A stretch of 62,426 nt of DNA from JANMEX01 sp031423755 (GTDB lineage Bacteria; Pseudomonadota; Alphaproteobacteria; Rhizobiales; Rhizobiaceae). Where the stretch lies: the NCBI GenBank assembly GCA_031423755.1, contig JANPGC010000174.1, forward strand, positions 1 to 62,426, in the 5' to 3' direction. The notes under the pieces are model-generated. The model saw only the letters and a program-made list of their open reading frames with translations. It made no database searches and was not told the DNA's origin. Positions 35,201 to 43,344 of the stretch are shown piece after piece; the first letter of the stretch is position 1; each line of letters starts with the position of its first letter. The position numbers and the translations under genes are program-made.

Positions 35201-35225
35201 AACGGTTGAGCGCGCTATTGGTTCC
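35201..35225 (-). promoter_or_regulatory. Sigma-EcfG promoter of ndvB
   Basis: GGAAC (35225-35221), 16-nt spacer, CGTT (35204-35201) on the minus strand, 88 nt upstream of the chosen ndvB ATG. It also argues against the TTG at 35193 as translation start, which would leave almost no leader. Confidence 0.8.
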
Positions 35226-35321
35226 GGCAACCAGGAAAGCCGCCTCCTGAATCTGCGTTTGCGGGTTCAACAGTCTGCCAGACGGCGGCACGTGCTTTCG
35301 TCCTGCCCGATCAAGCGAAAA

Positions 35322-35350
35322 CCGGCGCACCAGGTAAATTGGCGCGCCGG
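35322..35350 (-). terminator. Rho-independent terminator of the YflT-like gene
   Basis: 10-bp GC-rich stem with one mismatch (35322-35331 with 35341-35350), 9-nt loop, followed on the minus strand by TTTTCGC. It lies 25 bp beyond the stop codon at 35376 and separates that gene from the ndvB promoter. Confidence 0.7.
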
Positions 35351-35375
35351 GCCATACAAGTATGAATTGCAATCA

Positions 35376-35957
35376 TCAGATGACGCGGCGGGTTCGTTCG
35401 ATCTCAGCTTCTTTGTCCGCCATGGACTCTTCGGCTGTTTCAAACTTGGTCCATCCGCTGTTGCGGTACTCGGTGCCGAGTTCAGTCGGATCAAGCGGGC
35501 GATGCTCATCAAGGATTGAATGGACCTGATCAAGTTGACCGTCACCTGATCGCACGGAAAGCAGCGTGCCGCCGCGGCGAACGGCTTCAGAGTAGACCTG
35601 CGCATGCTCGTCATCAAGACCGGAACTGACCAGCGATCCCACTATTCCGCCCGTCGCACCACCTGCAACAGCGCCAACGGCGGTGCTCACGAGCCAGCCG
35701 GCGGCGACAACCGGTCCGACACCGGGAATAGCCATAAGTCCAAGGCCAGTCAGCAGGCCAGCTGCACCACCGACTGCCGCGCCGATGCCCGCTCCGGTTC
35801 CAGCTTCTGAAACGCCGTCGTCATTTGCAGGGCGTTCGTCATTTTTGTTGTTGGCAATCATGCTGATCTCGGACGAGTGGATGCCCGCCGCTTCAAGCGC
35901 TCTGACAGCGCGCTTTGCCTGATCGTAATTGTCGAAAACTTTGGTAATGGTTTGCAT
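35376..35957 (-). CDS. YflT/general stress protein 17M-like protein with glycine-zipper segment
   Basis: 193 aa. N-terminal domain (1-45, TITKVFDNYDQAKRAVRALE) resembles the heat-induced stress protein YflT/GSP17M domain. The middle (about 53-110) is a long Gly/Ala-rich stretch with GAGIGAAVGGAAGLLTGLGL, a glycine-zipper that may insert in or associate with membranes. The C-terminal domain repeats a GG-x-LLSVR fold element. Lies 35 bp downstream of the EF-hand gene on the same strand, so likely co-transcribed from the sigma-EcfG promoter at 36499. Function unknown. Confidence 0.72.
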   Translation of the reverse strand: MQTITKVFDNYDQAKRAVRALEAAGIHSSEISMIANNKNDERPANDDGVSEAGTGAGIGAAVGGAAGLLTGLGLMAIPGVGPVVAAGWLVSTAVGAVAGGATGGIVGSLVSSGLDDEHAQVYSEAVRRGGTLLSVRSGDGQLDQVHSILDEHRPLDPTELGTEYRNSGWTKFETAEESMADKEAEIERTRRVI

Positions 35958-35992
35958 TTTTCGTGCCTTTCATAAGATTGAAGTGATGGAAT

Positions 35993-36442
35993 TTACTGCG
36001 CGACGACGTTGCCCTTGAAATCAACGGCGACATTCACTGACTTGCCGTCTTTCATGGCAGTGCCACGCCAAATGCCCTTGTCGTCTTTCGCCAATGCCGT
36101 CGGAGCGATCATTCCGGCTGCCACAATGCGGTCACCGGCTTGGCCTTCTGTAAAGCTGTTTGCACCCTCGAGCGGCGCGCCTTCATCCACCGCAGCGGTG
36201 GCGAAAACATCAGCCTTGCAATTTTCCTGGAACATCGCCTCATTCAGCATCGTGCCCTCGGCCAACGGCTTCTCCGAAAGCCTCAGCCACGCCGCATAGC
36301 GGTCGCCCTCGCTCCCGTTAAGCATTCCATCGCCATTTGTGTCAGCTTGTTTCCACATTGCAGAACAGTCAGCATCCGTCATGGCGAACGCAGGCGCGCT
36401 GATGAATAGGCAAGCGGCCGCGGTGAGAAGTAACTTCTTCAT
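35993..36442 (-). CDS. Exported EF-hand protein
   Basis: 149 aa from ATG 36442 (AAGGA at 8-nt spacing); upstream in-frame codons include the promoter. N-terminal signal peptide MKKLLLTAAACLFISAPAFA. The mature protein has one canonical EF-hand loop, DTNGDGMLNGSE (Asp-x-Asn-x-Asp ... Glu at position 12), likely binding Ca2+. The C-terminal half ends in IWRGTAMKDGKSVNVAVDFK followed by GNVVAQ, a PepSY-like beta pattern; the match is not certain. Predicted periplasmic, sigma-EcfG-controlled. Confidence 0.72.
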   Translation of the reverse strand: MKKLLLTAAACLFISAPAFAMTDADCSAMWKQADTNGDGMLNGSEGDRYAAWLRLSEKPLAEGTMLNEAMFQENCKADVFATAAVDEGAPLEGANSFTEGQAGDRIVAAGMIAPTALAKDDKGIWRGTAMKDGKSVNVAVDFKGNVVAQ

Positions 36443-36498
36443 GAGGTTCATCCTTGTCATTGGTTCGTTGATCGCAGCATTGTGCGGCTCAGCAGAAC

Positions 36499-36523
36499 AA
36501 CGCCGCTGACGGCACACGGTTCC
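36499..36523 (-). promoter_or_regulatory. Sigma-EcfG promoter of the EF-hand/YflT-like operon
   Basis: GGAAC (36523-36519), 16-nt spacer, CGTT (36502-36499) on the minus strand, 56 nt before the EF-hand gene ATG. Last of the eight exact matches seen in this region. Confidence 0.8.
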
Positions 36524-36915
36524 ACCTGCATTTTGAGGGATCCACAACTCGAAGCGCGAGTTTGACGCGGTTCACTGTCAACCATTGGATCGCGCAAGTT
36601 TGAAAACCGCAAGGCAAGTGCTGCTCTTCAGCCAAGTCGCCAATTGCAGTGCTTGTCATCTGGACCACAGCGCAGCGCAATTTGTCCGTAGCGACAGCAC
36701 TGGATATGTTCAACTCAGGTACACCGCTTGGCCCGGTAGAGCAGACGGCAAGCTATGGAACAATGCGCTTGAGCTGAAACTGCGGAAATCAGCCAAATCA
36801 TGTATGAAATTGATATCTTTTTGGATCTTCAAAAGTTGACAGCTGTCAACTATTGCGGGCGCGCCTGCTTATCCCGGAACTCATTCGATGGTCTCAACAG
36901 GCCGACCCCATCATT
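36524..36915. other. 392-bp stretch without a supported gene
   Basis: Between the EF-hand gene promoter and the hpaI stop codon. A plus-strand frame of 84 codons (36585-36839) lacks a ribosome-binding site and protein-like composition. The only structured element I see is the 18-bp palindrome at 36834-36851. The stretch is the junction between the stress island and the aromatic catabolic island. Confidence 0.6.
36834..36851. promoter_or_regulatory. 18-bp perfect palindrome downstream of hpaI
   Basis: AGTTGACAGCTGTCAACT is perfectly symmetric with no loop, so it is more operator-like than terminator-like. It lies 65 bp past the hpaI stop codon and about 310 bp upstream of the EF-hand promoter. 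No adjacent regulator gene explains it. Confidence 0.5.
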
Positions 36916-37719
36916 TCAATAGCCGGCGTCACGTTTGACTTGACCATCGCCACCTTGACGGACACTGCGCGCCAGATTGGCCATTGCGTTGCTGAACAGT
37001 GTCACGTCGTTGCCGACTGCCACGAACGTGCAGCCAAGCGACAGGTAGCGTTGCACCAGAGATTGGTCTGAGGTCAGAATCCCGGCAGCCTTGCTGCAGG
37101 CGATGATGCGCAAGATCGCGTCCTCGACCGCTGCCTGCACCTCCGGCGCGCCGGGCCTGCCGAGGTAACCCATATCGGCGGCAAGATCGGCCGGGCCGAT
37201 AAACACACCATCGACGCCCTCGGTATTGGCAATGTCCTCGAGCGCCGCCAGACCCGCGCGGCTTTCGATTTGCAGGAGGAGGCAGACCTGTTCGTTTGCC
37301 GTTTGCAGATAGTCAGGAATGGCATTGAACCTCGACGCCCGTGCCAACGCAGCGCCGACGCCGCGCATTCCGCGTGGCGGATAGAGCATCGCTCTTACCA
37401 GTTCCTCGGCTTGCGCACCGCTTTCCACCATCGGGACCAGAATGGTCTGCGCCCCGATATCGAGAACCTGCTTGATCATCCAGCTCTCGCCGATTGGAAG
37501 ACGCGCCACCGGATGCGACGGCGAGGCGGACAGGGCCTGAAGTTGAGCCAAAAGCAAAGGAATGTCATTGGGCGCATGCTCGCCGTCGAGCAGCAGCCAA
37601 TCAAACCCGGCACCACCAGAAATTTCAGCGGTGTAGGCATTGGCCAGTGCCAGCCAGAAGCCGATCTGCGGCTTTCCGGCCTTCAGCGCGGCTTTGAATG
37701 GATTGACGGGAGCGGGCAT
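36916..37719 (-). CDS. hpaI: 4-hydroxy-2-oxoheptane-1,7-dioate aldolase (HpcH/HpaI family)
   Basis: 267 aa from ATG 37719 (GAGG Shine-Dalgarno). Class II metal-dependent aldolase that splits the hydrated product into pyruvate and succinic semialdehyde, the last step of homoprotocatechuate degradation. Conserved FDWLLLDGEHAPND (catalytic His) and the metal-ligand regions LLQIESRAGL and GVFIGPADLAADMG. Last gene of the hpa operon, 7 nt after hpaH. The C-terminus ends with a basic tail. Confidence 0.9.
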   Translation of the reverse strand: MPAPVNPFKAALKAGKPQIGFWLALANAYTAEISGGAGFDWLLLDGEHAPNDIPLLLAQLQALSASPSHPVARLPIGESWMIKQVLDIGAQTILVPMVESGAQAEELVRAMLYPPRGMRGVGAALARASRFNAIPDYLQTANEQVCLLLQIESRAGLAALEDIANTEGVDGVFIGPADLAADMGYLGRPGAPEVQAAVEDAILRIIACSKAAGILTSDQSLVQRYLSLGCTFVAVGNDVTLFSNAMANLARSVRQGGDGQVKRDAGY

Positions 37720-37726
37720 TCTGGCC

Positions 37727-38527
37727 TCAAACAAATGTGCATGACACGGAGCCGAACGGACCGAAGTCTGCTTCGACAAGACTGCCGGACGGCGCTTCGA
37801 CGGGACGGATAAACGAGCCTGACAGCACGACATCCCCGGCGTTGATCGAACCGCCGTAGACTTCAAGACGGTTTGCCAGCCACGCGATGCCCATGGCCGG
37901 ATCGTTCAGCACCCCGGCGCCAAGGCCGGTTTCCTCGACCTCGCCATTGCGCGATACGATTGCGCCCACCCAGCGCAAATCCATTGCGCGTGGGTCGTGC
38001 TTCTGGCGGCCAAGCACGATGCCGGCATTGGCGGCATTGTCGGAAATGGTGTCGAAGATGGTGCGGGCTTTCTTGGTTTCCGGGTCCGTGCGCACAATGC
38101 GCGTATCAAGAATTTCGAGAGACGGCGCGACGTAATCCGTGGCTGCCAGCACCTGCTCTGTCGTACAATCCGGACCTGACAGGTCTGATTTCATCACGAA
38201 CGCAATTTCGGCTTCGATGCGCGGCTGGATGAAGCGGTGCTTCGGGATCGCCTCGCCATCCTGGAAGAACATGTCATCAAGCAAAACGCCGGAATCCGGG
38301 ATGTCAATGTTGAGCGCATATTGCATCGCCTTCGATGTCAGTCCGATTTTCCAGCCTTTGACGATGCGGCCACGCGCAATCTTGCGGCGCACCCATGCTG
38401 CCTGAATGGCATAAGCGTCGTCCATGGTGATTGACGGATGGGCAAGGCTGAGCAGGCCAATTTGCTTGCGGCAGCGTTCAGCGCTGTCCAGCGAGGCCGC
38501 CGCAACTTCGATGTCTTGGGGCGTCAT
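37727..38527 (-). CDS. hpaH: 2-oxo-hept-4-ene-1,7-dioate hydratase
   Basis: 266 aa, hydratase of the HpaH/MhpD/FAH-related fold. It adds water to 2-oxohept-4-ene-1,7-dioate. Family segments include VKGWKIGLTSKAMQ, the metal site in QPRIEAEIAFVMKSDL and GAGVLNDPAMGIAWLAN. Overlaps hpaG by 4 nt and precedes hpaI, in pathway order. Confidence 0.92.
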   Translation of the reverse strand: MTPQDIEVAAASLDSAERCRKQIGLLSLAHPSITMDDAYAIQAAWVRRKIARGRIVKGWKIGLTSKAMQYALNIDIPDSGVLLDDMFFQDGEAIPKHRFIQPRIEAEIAFVMKSDLSGPDCTTEQVLAATDYVAPSLEILDTRIVRTDPETKKARTIFDTISDNAANAGIVLGRQKHDPRAMDLRWVGAIVSRNGEVEETGLGAGVLNDPAMGIAWLANRLEVYGGSINAGDVVLSGSFIRPVEAPSGSLVEADFGPFGSVSCTFV

Positions 38528-39399
38528 TTGAGCACCTCGTCGACCACGGTATTGGACAATTTCCCGATGCCCTCGGCTTCCACCTCAACCACATCGCCGG
38601 GCTTCAGCCAGATCGGCGGATCAAACCGCGCACCTGCCCCTGTTGGCGTGCCGCAAACAATCGTGTCGCCAGGAGCCAGCGTCGCGAAGGTCGAGATGTA
38701 ATTGATGATTTTGCGGAAGGAAAAAATCATCCTGCTGGTGCGGTCGTCTTGCCGAAGCTCCCTGTTTACGCGGGTGGTCAAACGGATATCCGCCAGCTGG
38801 CTTTCATGGACGAAAGGCACCAGCCATGGACCGATGGCACCGGAGCGGTCAAAATTTTTGCCTTGTGTGACGTTGAATTTGGCGTGGCGTACCCAGTCGC
38901 GAAGCGTGCCTTCGTTGCACAGCGAGAGCGCGGCGATGTGCGTGAGTGCATCGTTTTCGGGGATGCGCCGTCCGCCTTTGCCGATGATGATGACAATCTC
39001 GCCTTCGTAGTCGAACTGTGGCGATTCAGGCGGGCGGATGATCGCTTCTGCGTGCCCGACAAATGAGCGCGGAAAGCGGATGAACAGCGACATGTTGTTC
39101 GGCGCTTCCTGTCCGTCCTTGTATTCCTCATTACGGTCCAGAAAGTTGACGCCGACGCATATGATTTTTTCCGGATTTGGCACGGGAATATCAAAGGCCA
39201 CCTCCTCCAGCCCAAAGTCCGTTGCGTGGCGCTGGCCTTCGTGGAACAGCTCCTTCAGCGCGTCAGCCTCGATCACATTGCGCACGGTCGGCCATTTGTT
39301 GCCAAGCCGCGCTGACAGATCGACAACCCCGCCCTCTTTGGCAAGGCCGTAGCCCGGCTTGCCATTGCGGATGAAGGAAAGGAGACGCAGCTGGGTCAT
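38524..39399 (-). CDS. hpaG: Fumarylacetoacetate hydrolase-family decarboxylase/isomerase (HpaG-like)
   Basis: 291 aa, single FAH domain. In this operon it should convert 5-oxopent-3-ene-1,2,5-tricarboxylate by decarboxylation and isomerise 2-hydroxyhepta-2,4-dienedioate, the HpaG role. The metal-binding pattern is seen in CVGVNFLDRNEE and FDYEGEIVIIIGKGG. In E. coli HpaG is a tandem duplicated protein of about 430 aa; here there is only one domain, so one polypeptide must serve both steps or work as a homodimer. Coupled by 4-nt overlaps on both sides. Confidence 0.82.
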   Translation of the reverse strand: MTQLRLLSFIRNGKPGYGLAKEGGVVDLSARLGNKWPTVRNVIEADALKELFHEGQRHATDFGLEEVAFDIPVPNPEKIICVGVNFLDRNEEYKDGQEAPNNMSLFIRFPRSFVGHAEAIIRPPESPQFDYEGEIVIIIGKGGRRIPENDALTHIAALSLCNEGTLRDWVRHAKFNVTQGKNFDRSGAIGPWLVPFVHESQLADIRLTTRVNRELRQDDRTSRMIFSFRKIINYISTFATLAPGDTIVCGTPTGAGARFDPPIWLKPGDVVEVEAEGIGKLSNTVVDEVLK

Positions 39400-40820
39400 G
39401 GGTTGTTCCGTTGCATGCGGGAGGCGATTTTGGTGATGGCGACAAAGGCGATTTCGGCATCAGCTTCTGCCATGGCAAACGAGCCGGCCTGAAAGCGGAT
39501 GACGATGCGGCCATCGAGATTTGTCTGGGTCAGATAAATCCGGCCATCGGCGTTTATGGCGTTGACCAAATCGAGATTGTGCCCGTCAAGGTCCATCACA
39601 CCTTTTGGCTCGTGCCGGAACGAGAACAGCGACAGCATTGGCTGGCTGGCAACGCGGAAATCCGGAGTGGCGGCCAGTCGGCCGGCAAGTTTCTGCGACC
39701 AGCGAACATGGTTGCGGATCATGGACCTTAATCCGTCGAGACCGTAGGCCCGCAACAGGAACCAGATTTTCAGTGCGCGGAATCGGCGGCCAAGCGGCAC
39801 TGACCACTCCGAATAATTGATGATGCCGTCGGTGCCGTGGGTTTTCAGATATTCGGGCTTGATGGCGAGCGTGCGCACCAGATCATCCGGATCGCGGATG
39901 AAATGGGCGGCACAGTCAAACTGTGCGCCAAGCCATTTGTGGGGGTTGAAGACGATGGAATCGACCTTCTCAATACCGCACCAATAGTGCCTGAATTCCG
40001 CGCAGATCATTGCCGAGCCCGCCCAAGCCGCGTCAACATGTACGAACAACCCATGCTTTGCCGCCACCGCGCAAACAGCGGCAATGTCGTCGGTCGCGCC
40101 GACGCTGGTGCCACCGACACAGGCGATGATGCCCGCAGGCAAGTATCCGGCCGCCTTGTCAGCGGTGATCACGGCCTCCAGTGCGGCAACATCCATGCCA
40201 CGCAACTCGCCTTGGACGGCGATACGCACCAGATTGTCTGCGCCAATGCCTGACACCCAGATAGCGCGGTCAATCGATGTGTGCACCTGACCGGAGCAAT
40301 AGACGCGCAGCGTCTTTTGCCCTGCCAAACCTTGGCTGTTGCCGCGCCATGCAAGCGCCCGTTCGCGCATCACCAGCACGGCGGCCAGTGTTGCAGATGA
40401 GGCGGAATCCTGAATGACGCCGGCGAAGCCTTCCGGCAATCCGATGGCTTGGCGCAGCCAGTCTAGCACGCGGGTTTCAAGCTCCGTCGCGGCTGGCGAG
40501 GTCTGCCAGAGCATGCACTGCGCGGCCATCGCATTGACCAGATGTTCGGCAACCACGGAAGCAGGCGCGGCGTTGGCTGGAAAGTAAGCAAAGAAGCGCG
40601 GATGCTGCCAATGGGTCATGCCCGGAACGATGGTGCGCTCAAAATCCGCGAAGATCGCATCCATCGGCTCGGCAGATTCCGGCGGCGTAGCGGGCACGGC
40701 GTTGAAAATTTCACCCGGCTTCACACTGGCCCTCACAGGCCGCTCACCAAGCGAGGCGCGGTAATCGACGCCCCAGTCAGCGGCCTTGCGGGCCCAAGTG
40801 CGAAACTCGTTCTCGTTCAT
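39396..40820 (-). CDS. PLP-dependent aromatic-L-amino-acid decarboxylase (DOPA/tyrosine decarboxylase-like)
   Basis: 474 aa, group II PLP decarboxylase. PLP lysine Lys295 in FNPHKWLGAQFD, ring-stacking His180 (HTSIDRA) and Asp263 (VHVDAAWAG) are conserved; HPRFFAYFP at residues 73-81 is typical for aromatic substrates. It lies inside the homoprotocatechuate operon between hpaD and hpaG, with a 4-nt overlap to hpaG. That argues for a catabolic role such as L-DOPA to dopamine, with dopamine leading to 3,4-dihydroxyphenylacetate. Tyrosine, phenylalanine or tryptophan remain possible substrates. Confidence 0.87.
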   Translation of the reverse strand: MNENEFRTWARKAADWGVDYRASLGERPVRASVKPGEIFNAVPATPPESAEPMDAIFADFERTIVPGMTHWQHPRFFAYFPANAAPASVVAEHLVNAMAAQCMLWQTSPAATELETRVLDWLRQAIGLPEGFAGVIQDSASSATLAAVLVMRERALAWRGNSQGLAGQKTLRVYCSGQVHTSIDRAIWVSGIGADNLVRIAVQGELRGMDVAALEAVITADKAAGYLPAGIIACVGGTSVGATDDIAAVCAVAAKHGLFVHVDAAWAGSAMICAEFRHYWCGIEKVDSIVFNPHKWLGAQFDCAAHFIRDPDDLVRTLAIKPEYLKTHGTDGIINYSEWSVPLGRRFRALKIWFLLRAYGLDGLRSMIRNHVRWSQKLAGRLAATPDFRVASQPMLSLFSFRHEPKGVMDLDGHNLDLVNAINADGRIYLTQTNLDGRIVIRFQAGSFAMAEADAEIAFVAITKIASRMQRNNP

Positions 40821-40831
40821 TTTAAATGTCC

Positions 40832-41812
40832 TTATGGCGCAACAATCGGCTGTGCTTTCAGTATCGCGTCTGCAGTCTCGACGCCATCAAACAGGCTGCC
40901 TTCTTCGAACCAGCTCTTGGGCGCAGGGGCGCCCCAGAGCGTCTGGCGTTGCGGGTCTTTGAGGTCCCATTTGATCGGATCGAGGTCCGGATCGACGGTC
41001 TGGTAATCTGAACAGTAGATTTCGATGCGATGGCCATCCGGGTCGCGGATGTAGAGGAAAAAGGCGTTGGAAATGCCATGCCGGCCCGGACCGCGCTCAA
41101 TGTTCTTGAGGTAACCGGTGGTGGACATCAGGTCGAGTAGATCGATTATATTGAGCGGTGTCGGCACCCAGAACGCGACGTGATGCAGCCGCGGGCCGTG
41201 GCCGTTGGTGAAGGCCATGTCATGCACGCCGCCCTTGCGGTGCATCCATGCGGCCCACAGTTTCTTGCTCTCGTCATCTTCGGTGTATTCGGTGACGCGG
41301 AAGCCCATGGAATTGTAGAACTCCACGGATGCATCGACGCTTTGCGTAAAGCAATTGAAGTGGTCAATGCGCAGCGGCTTGACGCCCCGATAGAGCTTGT
41401 ACTGCTGGTGGATGGGCGAAAGCTTGTCGATTGACGCATAGAATTCGAGTGGAATGCCCTGATGGTCTGACGTAAGGAGTGTGCGCCCTTGGTATGGGCG
41501 CTTTACCCATTCTGCCTTGCGCCCGCGTGCCTCAAACCAGCCCTTGGCGGCATCGAGGTCATCCTCGGAATAGACCTTGAAACCAAGCACCCGCACCAGC
41601 GGCTTGTCGCCCTTGGTCAGAATGATGCAATGATGGCCTCGCTCCTCCATGGCCCGAAGATAGATGCGTTTGTCGTCTTCGCCCGTGACTTGAAGGCCAA
41701 GTGTGTCCGCCCAAAAGGCCCTGCTCGCGGCGAGGTCTGTCACGACCAGCTCAACGTGGCTGAGGCGCACGACGTTGAAATCGGGATAGAGATTTGATGT
41801 TGGAACCGGCAT
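40832..41812 (-). CDS. hpaD: 3,4-dihydroxyphenylacetate 2,3-dioxygenase (extradiol)
   Basis: 326 aa, type I extradiol dioxygenase with two VOC modules. Metal ligands are His151 (RIDHFNCF), His211 (RLHHVAFW) and Glu264 (HRIEIYCSDY); the second-sphere acid/base His197 (GGVHDMAF) is present. Closest to the Brevibacterium HPCD type rather than the LigB-type HpaD of E. coli. Cleaves homoprotocatechuate to 5-carboxymethyl-2-hydroxymuconate semialdehyde. Lies 3 nt after hpaE. Confidence 0.93.
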   Translation of the reverse strand: MPVPTSNLYPDFNVVRLSHVELVVTDLAASRAFWADTLGLQVTGEDDKRIYLRAMEERGHHCIILTKGDKPLVRVLGFKVYSEDDLDAAKGWFEARGRKAEWVKRPYQGRTLLTSDHQGIPLEFYASIDKLSPIHQQYKLYRGVKPLRIDHFNCFTQSVDASVEFYNSMGFRVTEYTEDDESKKLWAAWMHRKGGVHDMAFTNGHGPRLHHVAFWVPTPLNIIDLLDLMSTTGYLKNIERGPGRHGISNAFFLYIRDPDGHRIEIYCSDYQTVDPDLDPIKWDLKDPQRQTLWGAPAPKSWFEEGSLFDGVETADAILKAQPIVAP

Positions 41813-41815
41813 TGT

Positions 41816-43333
41816 TCAGCCCCCCAGCTTCTGGATCGCGTGCGGCGCAGTGGCGAATGCAATGTTCTTGGTTTCCATGTAAAAATCGAACGAATGATCG
41901 CCGCCATCGCGGCCAATGCCGGAGTTTTTCACGCCGCCGAACGGCGTCGGCAAATGGCGGACGTTCTCGGAATTCACCCAGATCATTCCGGCCTCCAGCC
42001 CATCTGAGAAACGGAAGGCGCGGGTGACATCGCTGGTCCAGAGGTAGCCGGTCAGGCCGTATTGAACATCATTGGCCAGCGCCAGCGCCTCGGCTTCGTC
42101 CTTGAACGGAATGGCTGTCAGCACAGGTCCGAAAATTTCCTCTTGCGCGATGCGCATCTGGTTGTTGGCACCGGTGAAGAGCGTCGGCGAGACATAGCAG
42201 CCGCCTCCGGGGCCATCGAACTTGTTGCCACCAGCCGCGACAATCGCGCCCTCGCTTTTGCCGATTTCTATGTATTCCAAGACTTTCTTTTCGTGCACCG
42301 GATGGATCAACGGGCCGACAACTGTTGCAGGATCAAGCGGATGGCCAACCTTGATGCGTTTGGCCTTCTCCGCGACCATGGCGGTGAATTTCTCGTAGAT
42401 CGATGCCTCTACCAAAAGGCGAGACGAAGAGGTGCAGCGTTCGCCGTTGAGCGAGTAGATCATGAAGACGGCGGCATCGGCGGCGCGTTCGAGATCGGCG
42501 TCGGCAAACACGACGCACGGGTTTTTGCCACCAAGTTCGAAGTGGACGCGCTTCAATGTTGCCGCCCCCTGGCGCATGATCATCGAACCGGTACGGCTTT
42601 CACCGACGAAGCCGATGGCCTTGATATCCGGATGTTCGGTGAGCGCCTTGCCTGCCTCTTCGCCAAGCCCGTTGATCAGGTTCCAGACGCCCTTCGGCAG
42701 CCCGGCTTCCTCGGCGATCTCAACCAAGAGCCGCGCCGTTAATGGCGAGAATTCGGCAGGCTTGTGCACAATGGTACAGCCTGCCGCCAGTGCCGGAGCG
42801 ATCTTCCAAGTGGACAGCATGAACGGCGTGTTCCATGGCGTTATCACACCAACCGGGCCAATCGGCACCCGCGTGGTCATGTTGACCTGGCCCTCCGTGC
42901 GCAGTGTTTCACCATCGCGGGCTTGCGGCGCAAGATCGGCGAAATAGCGGAAATTTTCCGCCCCGCGCAGTGCGGCTTTGGCCATGAATTTCAGCGATTG
43001 GCCGGTGTCCATGCACTCGACGAACGCAAGCTCTTCGGCGCGGGCAGCGATGGCATCGGCGATCTGGTGCAAAAGCCTTTTGCGCGCTGTGCCCGGCATT
43101 GCCGCCCAATCCTTGAAGGCAGCCTTGGCAGCCTTGGCCGCGCGGTCGATGTCTTCCGCTTTGCCTCGCGCGACACGGGCCATGGGTTTCAGATCAATGG
43201 GCGAAATGATCTCGAACGTGGACCCGTCGGCGGCGGGCACAGCTTCGCCGCCGATCTGATTCAAGACGCCATGGTCGCGGAACCGCTTGAGATACAGGTT
43301 CGCTTTTGCAATGTTGGCTTCAAGTTGCGACAT
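41816..43333 (-). CDS. hpaE: 5-carboxymethyl-2-hydroxymuconate-semialdehyde dehydrogenase
   Basis: 505 aa, NAD-dependent aldehyde dehydrogenase. It has the general base Glu in FELGGKNPCVVF, the catalytic Cys in NGERCTSSSRL and the cofactor loop GFVGESRTGS. The N-terminal extension (EANIAKANLYLKRFRDHGVL) and the operon position between hpaF and hpaD fit HpaE. Converts the semialdehyde to 5-carboxymethyl-2-hydroxymuconate. Confidence 0.93.
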   Translation of the reverse strand: MSQLEANIAKANLYLKRFRDHGVLNQIGGEAVPAADGSTFEIISPIDLKPMARVARGKAEDIDRAAKAAKAAFKDWAAMPGTARKRLLHQIADAIAARAEELAFVECMDTGQSLKFMAKAALRGAENFRYFADLAPQARDGETLRTEGQVNMTTRVPIGPVGVITPWNTPFMLSTWKIAPALAAGCTIVHKPAEFSPLTARLLVEIAEEAGLPKGVWNLINGLGEEAGKALTEHPDIKAIGFVGESRTGSMIMRQGAATLKRVHFELGGKNPCVVFADADLERAADAAVFMIYSLNGERCTSSSRLLVEASIYEKFTAMVAEKAKRIKVGHPLDPATVVGPLIHPVHEKKVLEYIEIGKSEGAIVAAGGNKFDGPGGGCYVSPTLFTGANNQMRIAQEEIFGPVLTAIPFKDEAEALALANDVQYGLTGYLWTSDVTRAFRFSDGLEAGMIWVNSENVRHLPTPFGGVKNSGIGRDGGDHSFDFYMETKNIAFATAPHAIQKLGG

Positions 43334-43344
43334 GGTTGCTCCCG

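Noticed and set aside
36585..36839. 84-codon plus-strand open frame in the gene-free stretch
   Set aside because: No ribosome-binding site, unlikely composition, no family resemblance.
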